A DNA stretch of 34,613 bases, taken from NCBI GenBank assembly GCA_900542195.1, contig UQNA01000030.1, positions 1-34,613 of the forward strand. Direction: 5' to 3'. Source of the DNA: an uncultured Sutterella sp. Lineage in GTDB: Bacteria; Pseudomonadota; Gammaproteobacteria; Burkholderiales; Burkholderiaceae_F. Shown here piece after piece: positions 25,056 to 32,477 of this stretch; the stretch's first letter is position 1, and each line of letters begins with the position of its first letter. The notes beneath the pieces were generated by a model. It saw nothing but the letters and a program-made list of their open reading frames with translations, searched no databases and had not been told where the DNA came from. Made by a program: the position numbers and the translations under genes.

Positions 25056-26387
25056 ATGTCCGATAGAAGTAATTGGGGTTCAAAACTCGGCTTTATTCTT
25101 GCAGCTACCGGTTCGGCGGTAGGTTTGGGCGCCATATGGAAGTTCCCATATATGGTTGGTGCAAATGGAGGAAGTGCTTTTCTCCTTCCTTTCATTCTTA
25201 TGGTCTTTACCATGGGAGTGGTTCTAATTTTGGCGGAGTTCATTATCGGACGTGCAGGAAGAGGCAGCGTTGTCACCAGCTTCAAAAGAATTGCCGGTCC
25301 TCTTTGGGCACCTTTAGGTTTCATAGGCGTCTTTTGCGCCTTCTTGATCATGACCTACTACAGCAATGTAGGAGGCTGGTGCTTAACTTATCTTTTCGAA
25401 TCCGTCATGGGAAAAGCCGCATCTACTGATTTGGCTCTTCTTGAAAAGACTTTTACTGACACGGTCAGCACGCCTTTATCTGCCATTATTTATCAAACCT
25501 TGTTCTTGGCTATTACCGCCGGCATTTTGATCTTCGGCGTCAATAAAGGTATTGAAAGAATTTCAAAGATTCTCATGCCTTTGCTCTTCGTGCTCATGAT
25601 CATTCTTATTGTCAAAGGTTTGACTCTTCCTGGCGCAACGGAGGGACTCAAGTTCCTTTTTGCCCCTCGCTGGGATCAGGTAACAGCCAACTCTTTGCTC
25701 AATGCAATGGGCTTTACCTTCTTCTCATTGTCTTTGGGCATGGGCATTATGATTACCTACGGCTCTTACATCAGCCATAAAGAAGACCTTCCCTCCTCTG
25801 CCATTTGGGTTGCCTTCCTTGCCTTGGTATCAGCATTGCTCGCTGGTTTAATGGTTATTCCTCCGGTATTAGCTTTCGGATTAAATCCTAGTGCAGGTCC
25901 CGGGCTTACTTTCATTACCATGCCTGCCGTCTTTGCAAATTTCCCTTTCCCTAATTTCTTTGCGTTTTGCTTTTACGGCTGTTTGTTCGTAGCCGCTCTT
26001 ACTTCAATGATTTCCTTATTTGAAGTTCCTTTGGCATATCTCATGGACGAATGGCACTTAAAACGCAAATCAGCAGCAATTCTTTTATTTGTCTCTCTGA
26101 CGATCTGCAGCATTCCTTGTGCGCTTGCAATGGGTCCGTGGTCAGATATTAAGATTTTCGGGAAAAATTTCTTTGACTTTGCAGATTTTGTCGCCTGCAA
26201 CATCCTCATGCCTGTTTCTGCTTTGTTTGTCATTGCAATTACCGGTTGGTTCTTCTTCGACAAATCAAAATATGAAGTCAATTTAACTAAAGAGCGCAAC
26301 GAAACATGGATGAAGGTTTTCCGATTCCTTTTGGCTTTCGTAGCACCTTGTTTTATCGCAGTCATTGCGATCTTCAACCTAATGTAG
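25056..26387 (+). CDS. Neurotransmitter:sodium symporter (NSS) family transporter, copy 1
   Basis: An inner-membrane Na+-coupled amino-acid symporter of 443 residues (LeuT/MhsT/TnaT fold). The start MSDRSNWGSKLGFILAATGS matches the family N-terminus; an in-frame start 71 codons upstream would place non-homologous residues before it and overlap tusA, so it is rejected. NSS signatures: GSAVGLGAIWKFPYM in the first helix (unwound Na+/substrate region), GFTFFSLSLGMGIMITYGSY in helix 6, and NPSAGPGLTFITMPAVF with AALTSMISLFEVP in the second half. The substrate is unknown. The Shine-Dalgarno site is weak. It is followed after 12 bases by a second NSS gene. Confidence 0.9.
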   Translation: MSDRSNWGSKLGFILAATGSAVGLGAIWKFPYMVGANGGSAFLLPFILMVFTMGVVLILAEFIIGRAGRGSVVTSFKRIAGPLWAPLGFIGVFCAFLIMTYYSNVGGWCLTYLFESVMGKAASTDLALLEKTFTDTVSTPLSAIIYQTLFLAITAGILIFGVNKGIERISKILMPLLFVLMIILIVKGLTLPGATEGLKFLFAPRWDQVTANSLLNAMGFTFFSLSLGMGIMITYGSYISHKEDLPSSAIWVAFLALVSALLAGLMVIPPVLAFGLNPSAGPGLTFITMPAVFANFPFPNFFAFCFYGCLFVAALTSMISLFEVPLAYLMDEWHLKRKSAAILLFVSLTICSIPCALAMGPWSDIKIFGKNFFDFADFVACNILMPVSALFVIAITGWFFFDKSKYEVNLTKERNETWMKVFRFLLAFVAPCFIAVIAIFNLM

Positions 26388-26399
26388 GAGTTTTTCAGA

Positions 26400-27731
26400 A
26401 TGTCTTCGCAACCCTCTAACTCTTGGACCGGGAAATTAGGCTTTGTTCTAGCCAGCGTTGGTGCTGCCGTAGGTCTGGGAGCCATTTGGAAATTCCCGTA
26501 CATGGCCGGGGCTGAGGGAGGCGCAGCATTTTTGCTTCCTTATGTCATTCTTTCCTTTACCTTGGCCTTAGGTCTTCTATTAGCGGAAATTACGCTGGGT
26601 AAAGCCGGCAAAGGAGGCATCGTCACTGCTTACCGCAACCTTGGCGGACCTTTCTGGGCATTTTTGGGTTACCTTGGGATCATAATCGGTTTCGTTGTTC
26701 TCTCTTTCTACTCAGTCGTCGGCGGATGGTGCCTGCTTTATTTTTACGAAGCAGTGATTGGATTTCCGGAAGCCACTCCTGCCGCTTTAGGCGCATTGTT
26801 CGGAGAACTCTCTTCTTCTCCTTACATAGCCGTTTCAGCGCAGGTTGGGTTCCTCGCCTTAGTGGGAATTGTCGTCGGCGGCGGAATTCGTAAAGGAATT
26901 GAGCTTTGTTCCAGAGTACTCATGCCTTTGCTGTTTCTCTTCATGATCGTTCTCATTGTTACGGGGCTCATGCAAGAAGGATCTTGGGAAGGAGTGAAAT
27001 ATCTTTTCTATCCGGATTTCAGCAAATTCAGCTTTAAAGCTCTAGTTGACGCAATGGGACTGGTATTTTTCTCTTATTCCGTCGGTGCCGGCTGTATGCT
27101 CACCTATGGTGCCTACCTTGATGACAAAACAGATCTCATCAACAGCAGCTTCTGGATTATCACTTTATCCTTGATAGTGTCCTTAATGGCAGGCCTGATG
27201 ATTCTTCCGGCAAACTTTGCTTTCGGAATGGATCCCAGCGCAGGCCCGGGTCTAACTTTCATTACGATGCCGGCTATCTTCAGTCAGCTCCCGGGAGGAC
27301 AATTCTTTGCAGTTGTTTTCTTTGCCTGCTTAATTGTTGCAGCTTTGACCTCTGCTGTTTCAATGCTGGAAATTGATATTACTTGGATGGTTCAAGAGCT
27401 TAAGATTTCCCGACCGAAGTCGGTAGTCATCTGTCTGCTCTTTATGCTCATCCTCAGCATTCCGTGCGCCCTCTCCTTCGGAGTTCTCGCAGATACAAAG
27501 CTATTTGGCAAAACGCCTTTCGATTTAGCAGACTTCTTCGTCTCTAACCTTGCCCTTCCCGTCGGCGGCATTATTTCCGCCATCTTAGCTGCTTGGTTTG
27601 CTTGGGACAAAGTACATACTCAATGGCCGACCAAAGAAGGCTATCCGGCCTGGAAGAAATGGTTACGTATTCTTATCGGAGTCTTTTGTCCTGCTTTAGT
27701 GCTGGTTATTATGATCGCCGGCTTAATTTAG
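26400..27731 (+). CDS. NSS family transporter, copy 2
   Basis: A second 443-residue Na+-coupled amino-acid symporter, clearly homologous to the preceding one along its full length: SVGAAVGLGAIWKFPYMAGA, VDAMGLVFFSYSVGAGCMLT, DPSAGPGLTFITMPAIF, LTSAVSMLEIDITWM. AGGAG lies nine bases before the ATG. Equal length and adjacent position point to a tandem duplication, but the two are well diverged, so they may differ in substrate or form a pair; known NSS proteins work as single chains. The rest of the operon is a small unknown gene. Confidence 0.9.
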   Translation: MSSQPSNSWTGKLGFVLASVGAAVGLGAIWKFPYMAGAEGGAAFLLPYVILSFTLALGLLLAEITLGKAGKGGIVTAYRNLGGPFWAFLGYLGIIIGFVVLSFYSVVGGWCLLYFYEAVIGFPEATPAALGALFGELSSSPYIAVSAQVGFLALVGIVVGGGIRKGIELCSRVLMPLLFLFMIVLIVTGLMQEGSWEGVKYLFYPDFSKFSFKALVDAMGLVFFSYSVGAGCMLTYGAYLDDKTDLINSSFWIITLSLIVSLMAGLMILPANFAFGMDPSAGPGLTFITMPAIFSQLPGGQFFAVVFFACLIVAALTSAVSMLEIDITWMVQELKISRPKSVVICLLFMLILSIPCALSFGVLADTKLFGKTPFDLADFFVSNLALPVGGIISAILAAWFAWDKVHTQWPTKEGYPAWKKWLRILIGVFCPALVLVIMIAGLI

Positions 27732-27771
27732 TAAACTTGCGGCATAACAAGTTTTGATTAAAGGAAATAAA

Positions 27772-28095
27772 ATGTCTTTGAGCATTGAAAATCTTTTTAA
27801 AGCAAGAGATTTTGTGGATCTGAAGAATATTTCAGGTGAACACATTGAACTCACCTTTAAGAATCCAATTGTTGCCATGCTGGCCAAAGGGAAGATTCAA
27901 GAAATCGCGGAACAATGCAGCCCCGACTCAGCGTTTAACAGCTGCGAACTTAAAGGCAATGATCTCCATATTACCTACAATCCGGAACTTGTAAGCGAAA
28001 GACTGCTTTCGGAGATTTTTGTTGGTTCAGATGATCGAGCAAAACTCGCTGCGAAGGAACTTTCTGACTACATCGCAGACAAGATGAAAGCATAA
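27772..28095 (+). CDS. Small unknown protein in the NSS operon
   Basis: A 107-residue soluble protein of unknown function. AAGGAAATAAA before the ATG at 27772 supports this start; an ATG-like start six codons upstream (27754) would use the site itself as coding sequence. Visible: HIELTFKNPIVAMLAKGKIQ, one Cys pair region (QCSPDSAFNSCELKG), HITYNPELVSERLLSEIF, and a helical end. There is no signal peptide. The alternation of predicted strands and helices looks like a small alpha/beta fold, but I cannot name it. It lies 40 bases after NSS copy 2 and before a strong terminator, so it is the third gene of that operon. Confidence 0.75.
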   Translation: MSLSIENLFKARDFVDLKNISGEHIELTFKNPIVAMLAKGKIQEIAEQCSPDSAFNSCELKGNDLHITYNPELVSERLLSEIFVGSDDRAKLAAKELSDYIADKMKA

Positions 28096-28115
28096 TTTCC
28101 AAAGAATGCTTCAAG

Positions 28116-28145
28116 ATCCCGTGCCGAAAAGCGCGGGATTTTTTA
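28116..28145 (+). terminator. Terminator of the NSS operon
   Basis: A nine-pair stem (28116-28124 with 28131-28139, ATCCCGTGC / GCGCGGGAT, one G-T pair) is followed by a T-run. Confidence 0.88.
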
Positions 28146-28258
28146 TTCGAAAGTTAGCAACAAAAATAAAAATTAAATCTTATTTTGAATGCGTGAGCGT
28201 TAGCGTTCTTGCCCTGCCCTGGGAGGAGGAGGAATTGAAAAAGAACCAGCTTTTGAGA

Positions 28259-28588
28259 CTAACGACCTAACAGCGCACTGGCTTCCATAGTGCAGAATTC
28301 CGGATTCTTTATCGGTTCAATGACAACTTGCTGAATCCACAGAGAACCTTTTTGTTCTCGGACAAGATTAATTTTTACGCAGGGATTGTCTCGAATAGGG
28401 TTATTTTCCATATCAAGCAGGTCTATATTCTTTTGAGGAAGAAGTTTTTCTGTTTGAACAATCCACTCCCCCTTAACTGTCTGATCAGGATCCGTAAGAA
28501 TATTAGAGATTAAGTTTTCCGAAGCTACGGCGGTTGTAGAAATAATGGCTGTGGCTAAGAAACTGCTAATGAGTAGTTTGATTGACAT
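28259..28588 (-). CDS. Small exported protein of unknown function
   Basis: A 109-residue protein with a Sec signal (MSIKLLISSFLATAIISTTAVA, cleavage near Ala22), so it is periplasmic or secreted. The ATG at 28588 follows GGAGGT at ideal spacing; an earlier in-frame start would add 16 residues before the signal. The mature part has two cysteines (NPCVKIN and EFCTMEA) that could form a disulfide, and a stretch KGSLWIQQVVIEPIKNPEFC. No family recognised. It stands alone between two plus-strand operons. Confidence 0.7.
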   Translation of the reverse strand: MSIKLLISSFLATAIISTTAVASENLISNILTDPDQTVKGEWIVQTEKLLPQKNIDLLDMENNPIRDNPCVKINLVREQKGSLWIQQVVIEPIKNPEFCTMEASALLGR

Positions 28589-28733
28589 TGATACCTCCAA
28601 GCCAAAGCATATATCATTTATGAGCATAGTTCTCATCTTGTCTCATTTCTTGGTTTTCTCCTATATTGAGCCTTCTTCATTAAAAATTTAGCTTCCACTA
28701 AAATAGCGTTCTAACTTAATTGAACTAAAAGAA

Positions 28734-30131
28734 ATGACGATATCTATATTTGATATGTTCCGGGTCGGTGTTGGACCTTCTTCATCTCACACCGTCGGCC
28801 CAATGAGAGCTGCCCGAAAATTTGCAAACCATTTGGTCGAGAACGGACTTCTAGACAAAGTTCATCGGCTTCAAATCGATTTACTTGGAAGTTTGGCCGC
28901 CACCGGTATCGGCCACTCCACCGATCAGGCAGTACTTCTCGGTTTGATGTTGGAAAGCCCGTCTGAAGTAGATATTGACAGCATCCCCGCAACTATTAAG
29001 TCAATTAAAGAAAATAAGATCATTAACCTTGCAGAGCAGCATGAGGTTAAATTTGATTACGACACAGATCTCGTCTTTAAACCGACAGTTGAAGATCCTT
29101 ACCACACGAATACATTGTTATTTAAAGCATTCGATAAACAAGGAAATATCCTTCTTCAAGAAAAGATTTATTCCGTAGGCGGCGGTTTTATTGAAACAGA
29201 AGAAGAGGCTAAAGCAGAAAACAAAAAGTTGTCCTACACAATGGACAAGGAACCTGTGTCAGTACCCTATCCTTATTCGTCTGCCAGAGAACTCATCAAT
29301 TTATGCAAGAAGCACAACAAGACTATTGCTGAATTAGTTCGAGAAAATGAGCTCTCAAGAAAGAGCAATGAAGAAATCGACAAACAATTAGATTACATTG
29401 CTTCTGTTATGGATGAATGTCTGCAGAGAGGACTTAGAAACTCGGAAGTCCTCCCGGGACCGTTAAAGGTAAAGAGAAGAGCAAAGACTCTTTTCGAAAA
29501 GCTTAAAAACAGCCGTCTTTCTTTAGACCAGGATCCTCTTCAAATTATCGACTGGATAAATGCCTTCGCTCTTGCGGTCAGTGAAGAAAATGCAGCCGGA
29601 GGCCGTGTGGTCACTGCTCCGACAAATGGAGCCGCCGGTGTTATCCCAGCTGTGCTGGCTTATTACAGAACCTTTGTTAAGGGCAATTCTCAAGAGGGAA
29701 TTAGAAACTTTCTTCTCACTGCAGGCGCCATCGGTGCCCTGTACAAAACAAATGCATCTATATCCGGTGCAGAAGTCGGATGTCAGGGAGAAATCGGTGT
29801 CGCTTGTTCAATGGCCGCAGCCGGACTTGCCGCAGCTTTAGGCGCAACAAACAACCAAATTGAAAATGCCGCGGAAATTGCTATGGAACATCACCTTGGA
29901 CTCACGTGTGATCCTGTCGCAGGCCAAGTGCAGATTCCATGTATTGAACGTAATGCGGTCAGCGCCGTCAAGGCAGTGAACTCCGTCCGTCTTGCCGTTC
30001 AAGGCGATGGTTCTCACTATATTAGTCTTGACCAAGTCATCAAGACCATGTTGGCCACGGGTAAAGACATGAAAACCAAGTACAAAGAGACTAGTTTAGG
30101 CGGCTTGGCCGTGTGCATTGTAGAGTGTTAA
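28734..30131 (+). CDS. sdaA: L-serine ammonia-lyase (serine deaminase)
   Basis: A single-chain iron-sulfur enzyme of 465 residues that converts L-serine to pyruvate and ammonia. The N-terminal (beta) domain has FRVGVGPSSSHTVGPMRAAR; the catalytic (alpha) domain has SEENAAGGRVVTAPTNGAAG and the three cysteines expected to hold the [4Fe-4S] cluster, in GCQGEIGVACS, LTCDPVAG and IPCIERN. Length is close to E. coli SdaA (454). It is followed after 30 bases by yihY. It would feed serine taken up or released by peptidases into pyruvate. Confidence 0.95.
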   Translation: MTISIFDMFRVGVGPSSSHTVGPMRAARKFANHLVENGLLDKVHRLQIDLLGSLAATGIGHSTDQAVLLGLMLESPSEVDIDSIPATIKSIKENKIINLAEQHEVKFDYDTDLVFKPTVEDPYHTNTLLFKAFDKQGNILLQEKIYSVGGGFIETEEEAKAENKKLSYTMDKEPVSVPYPYSSARELINLCKKHNKTIAELVRENELSRKSNEEIDKQLDYIASVMDECLQRGLRNSEVLPGPLKVKRRAKTLFEKLKNSRLSLDQDPLQIIDWINAFALAVSEENAAGGRVVTAPTNGAAGVIPAVLAYYRTFVKGNSQEGIRNFLLTAGAIGALYKTNASISGAEVGCQGEIGVACSMAAAGLAAALGATNNQIENAAEIAMEHHLGLTCDPVAGQVQIPCIERNAVSAVKAVNSVRLAVQGDGSHYISLDQVIKTMLATGKDMKTKYKETSLGGLAVCIVEC

Positions 30132-30161
30132 TGTTATAACTAACATGTAGCAGGAGGTTAC

Positions 30162-31379
30162 ATGATTAGTATCTTAAAAAAATTAAAACACCAATCAAAG
30201 TTATTTGAGCTTTATAAGTTTGTAACCGGAAGAATAGAAGATGCTCAGTTAAAGCAAGTTGCTTCAACGTTGACGCTGACTACTATTCTTTCGATTGTTC
30301 CTGCTATTGCCGTCATTATGGCGGCCTTTGCCGCCTTCCCGTTGTTTGCTACTTACCGCGAAAGTCTGGAGCAGTTTCTTTTTTCTACCCTGCTTCCGGA
30401 GCAATACAGCGTACAAATAATGGGATATATCAAAGAATTTGCAGAAAAAGCCACCGGCTTGACGATATTCGGTGTACTCGGTCTCGGCGTATCAGCAATT
30501 CTTTGTATTGCCACCATTGACGAAGGTTTAAACAGGACATTCCAAGTTAGACACCTCAGAAACTGGGTGAGCCGTTTCTTGCTTTATTGGGCCCTTCTGA
30601 CTCTTGGCCCCGTCATTTTAGCCATGAGCTTGGCCGCCTCCTCTTATGTTACCGGTTTAGCTGTCATGGGAAAACTGACAGCGGAATTCCAATGGATTTA
30701 CCAGCCGGTTCAAGCCCTTATTCAAGGACTCATCCTGGCTTGTCTATATAAATACGTCCCTAACTGCAGAGTTTTGTGGAAAGACGCAATTATCGGCGGC
30801 TGCGTTACAGCCACTATAATGGCAATATTCCGGTGGGGATTTGGGGTATACATCCTCCGAGGGTCTTACACGACAATCTATGGAGCCTTTGCTGCTATCC
30901 CTGTTCTTTTGACCTGGATGTATATTATGTGGATGCTTGTGCTTGGCGGGGCTGCATTAACAGCAACATTGCCGATGCTGCGCGCCACTAGATACTCTGA
31001 CTTTAGTAAAACCGGGAATAAACTTCTCTCTGCGGTAGCCTTAATTAAATTGTTATATGAAGCCAAGCAAAGCGGCAATCCCATCATGACAGACATTGAG
31101 CTTGCCGATAAATCGGGGAGTTATCCCAATGCTGTCGACCATATTCTTTCTCGTCTTTTGGCTAAGCACTATGTCGTAAGAATCGGGGAAAAATATTCCG
31201 TGAGCTGGGCTTTATTGGTTGATGGAAACAAGGCCACGCTAAAGGAAGTCTTTGAAGAATTTGCCGTTGATACGAGCAATTCTTTGCTGACTTCGGATGA
31301 ATCTGAAAGAGTTTGGATTGAATCCGGCCTGAACGACCAATGGCTCAATACTCCTATTGCTCAGATTTTCTCAATGTAA
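30162..31379 (+). CDS. YihY/BrkB family inner-membrane protein
   Basis: A 405-residue integral membrane protein of unknown molecular role; the family was once called ribonuclease BN in error. About six hydrophobic segments lie in residues 30-285, including the conserved ASTLTLTTILSIVPAIAVIM and GSYTTIYGAFAAIPVLLTWM blocks, followed by a cytoplasmic winged-helix-like C-terminus (about 300-370, MTDIELADKSGSYPNAVDHI). AGGAGG lies six bases before the ATG. It is probably cotranscribed with sdaA and converges on the tRNA genes. Confidence 0.88.
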   Translation: MISILKKLKHQSKLFELYKFVTGRIEDAQLKQVASTLTLTTILSIVPAIAVIMAAFAAFPLFATYRESLEQFLFSTLLPEQYSVQIMGYIKEFAEKATGLTIFGVLGLGVSAILCIATIDEGLNRTFQVRHLRNWVSRFLLYWALLTLGPVILAMSLAASSYVTGLAVMGKLTAEFQWIYQPVQALIQGLILACLYKYVPNCRVLWKDAIIGGCVTATIMAIFRWGFGVYILRGSYTTIYGAFAAIPVLLTWMYIMWMLVLGGAALTATLPMLRATRYSDFSKTGNKLLSAVALIKLLYEAKQSGNPIMTDIELADKSGSYPNAVDHILSRLLAKHYVVRIGEKYSVSWALLVDGNKATLKEVFEEFAVDTSNSLLTSDESERVWIESGLNDQWLNTPIAQIFSM

Positions 31380-31472
31380 CTCCAGAAAATATTCTCAAAA
31401 ACGGAAATTCCTCGGCACCAAAAAGAAGAAATCTGCAGCAAATAGCTCTGAAGTCAGCTCCAGAAAAGAGAA

Positions 31473-31503
31473 AATCCGGAATCGATTTTTTTGATTCCGG
31501 ATT
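31473..31503. terminator. Bidirectional terminator between yihY and tRNA-Asp
   Basis: A perfect 11-bp stem AATCCGGAATC / GATTCCGGATT (31473-31483 with 31493-31503) has a 9-base loop. It lies eight bases beyond the tRNA-Asp CCA on the minus strand and 93 bases beyond the yihY stop on the plus strand. The flanks are T-rich on the minus strand side. Confidence 0.75.
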
Positions 31504-31505
31504 AG

Positions 31506-31587
31506 AATTTTGGCGGAGTGGACGGGACTCGAACCCGCGACCCTCGGCGTGACAGGCCGATATTCTAACCAACTGAACTACCACTCC
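31506..31587 (-). repeat. 82-bp inverted repeat, right copy (tRNA-Asp plus AAATT)
   Basis: Reverse complement of 17272-17353 with no mismatch. See the tRNA entries for each copy. Confidence 0.93.
31511..31587 (-). tRNA. tRNA-Asp (GTC), second copy
   Basis: Identical to the tRNA-Asp at 17272-17348 but on the opposite strand, 77 bases with encoded CCA. It follows tRNA-Val after three bases, so both are processed from one transcript. Confidence 0.97.
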
Positions 31588-31590
31588 ATT

Positions 31591-31666
31591 TGGTGGATGC
31601 TGAGAGTCTCGAACTCCCGACCTACGCCTTGTAAGGGCGCCGCTCTACCAACTGAGCTAAGCATCC
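31591..31666 (-). tRNA. tRNA-Val (TAC)
   Basis: 76 bases with encoded CCA. Acceptor stem GGATGCT / AGCATCC, D-arm AGCTCAGTTGGTAGAGC, anticodon loop CTTACAA giving TAC, and T-arm GGGAGTTCGAGACTCTC (one weak pair). It lies 38 bases after the hupB stop. Confidence 0.96.
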
Positions 31667-31671
31667 GTTGC

Positions 31672-31689
31672 GAGAACAACTCGGTTCTC
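31672..31689 (-). other. Hairpin between hupB and tRNA-Val
   Basis: A 6-bp stem GAGAAC / GTTCTC with a 6-base loop, without a T-tract. It could be an RNA-processing signal or 3'-end stabiliser for the hupB message if hupB and the tRNAs are transcribed together. Confidence 0.4.
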
Positions 31690-31704
31690 ATCAACAACAG
31701 AACG

Positions 31705-31977
31705 TTATTCTACAGCATCTTTTAAAAATTTGCCAGCCTTAAATTTAGGAACTTTTTTAGCTGGGATTTCAATTTCTTCATTAGTATGAAGATTTCTTGC
31801 TTTTCTTGGAGCTCTTTCAGCAACAGAAAATGTACCGAATCCGGCCAAAACAACTTCATCACCTTTTTTCAAAGCATTTAATACATTGTTGGTGAAAGCG
31901 TCCAAAGCCCTTTGGGCTGAGGCCTTAGAGATATCGCACTCAGAAGCAATTGCTTCGATCATTTCGCTTTTATTCAA
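31705..31977 (-). CDS. hupB: HU-beta-type DNA-binding protein
   Basis: A 90-residue nucleoid protein that bends and compacts DNA as a dimer. It has the family beginning MNKSEMIEAIA and the signature GFGTFSVAERAPRKARNLHT, with the tail AKKVPKFKAGKFLKDAVE. The start codon is TTG, which gives the exact family N-terminus, with AAAGGGAG a few bases upstream. It lies between lon and tRNA-Val, a usual betaproteobacterial position. IHF is excluded by the arm sequence and the GKxLKDAV end. Confidence 0.95.
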   Translation of the reverse strand: MNKSEMIEAIASECDISKASAQRALDAFTNNVLNALKKGDEVVLAGFGTFSVAERAPRKARNLHTNEEIEIPAKKVPKFKAGKFLKDAVE

Positions 31978-32430
31978 TTTAAACTCCCTTTAGGAATAAA
32001 ACTACTTGTCAAAATTTTGGCGCAAAGCAGGATTCATCTTGTCTGTTGTAAAACACTTTTAAGCAGAGTTTTCTTTACAATTATTAACAATATGAAAAAG
32101 TGCTTTTTTAGTGCTCCAAAGCAATCTTGGTAATTATAACTATCTGAACGTTGTTAAATTACAACAATGATGATTTTTTGACTGAAAATCAATGCTTTTT
32201 CGATCTCTTTTTGGGTTTTATCTCTAATTTTTTCAAAAAATGACAAAACAAGTGAGAAAAAATACCAAAAACAAGGGATACCCCCTCTCGCGCAATCGAT
32301 TTCTTGATTATTCAAAAGACCAAAAGGTGACGGATTTCAGTATCCGAAAGCTCAAAATCTGCATAGAAATCAAACTGCCTTTCTGAGGATTTTGCAAGAT
32401 ATTTGCCAACTATTGGGATTTAAAGAGCAA
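31978..32430 (-). promoter_or_regulatory. hupB upstream region
   Basis: A gap of about 450 bases, read on the minus strand, between the lon terminator and hupB. A consensus -10 TATAAT lies at 32133-32138 (minus strand), but only a poor -35 is found at 17 bases; TTGTAA is 20 bases away. An inverted repeat GTTGT/ACAAC surrounds that TTGTAA near 32150-32166. A second possible -35, TTGACA, lies about 30 bases before the start without a good -10. No coding frame is visible in the gap. Confidence 0.4.
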
Positions 32431-32463
32431 AAGAAAACCTCCCGGGCTTTGACCAAGGAGGTT
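32430..32463 (-). terminator. Terminator of lon
   Basis: Arms AACCTCC and GGAGGTT (32436-32442 with 32457-32463) pair, and the minus strand continues TTCTTTT. It starts 14 bases after the lon stop. Confidence 0.8.
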
Positions 32464-32477
32464 AGTAGTTCAACAAA

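Noticed and set aside
17349..31510. Integrative island inserted at the 3' end of tRNA-Asp
   Set aside because: No integrase is present, and the second copy is a full-length inverted tRNA rather than a short direct repeat; rearrangement fits better.
31354..31584. 76-codon minus-strand frame (ACHAEGRGFESRPLRQ)
   Set aside because: It is the translation of tRNA-Asp sequence, a known artefact.
31340..31725. Two plus-strand frames across the tRNA genes (70 and 71 codons)
   Set aside because: Antisense readings of tRNA-Asp and tRNA-Val (WRSGRDSNPRPSA, LEPATLGVTG).
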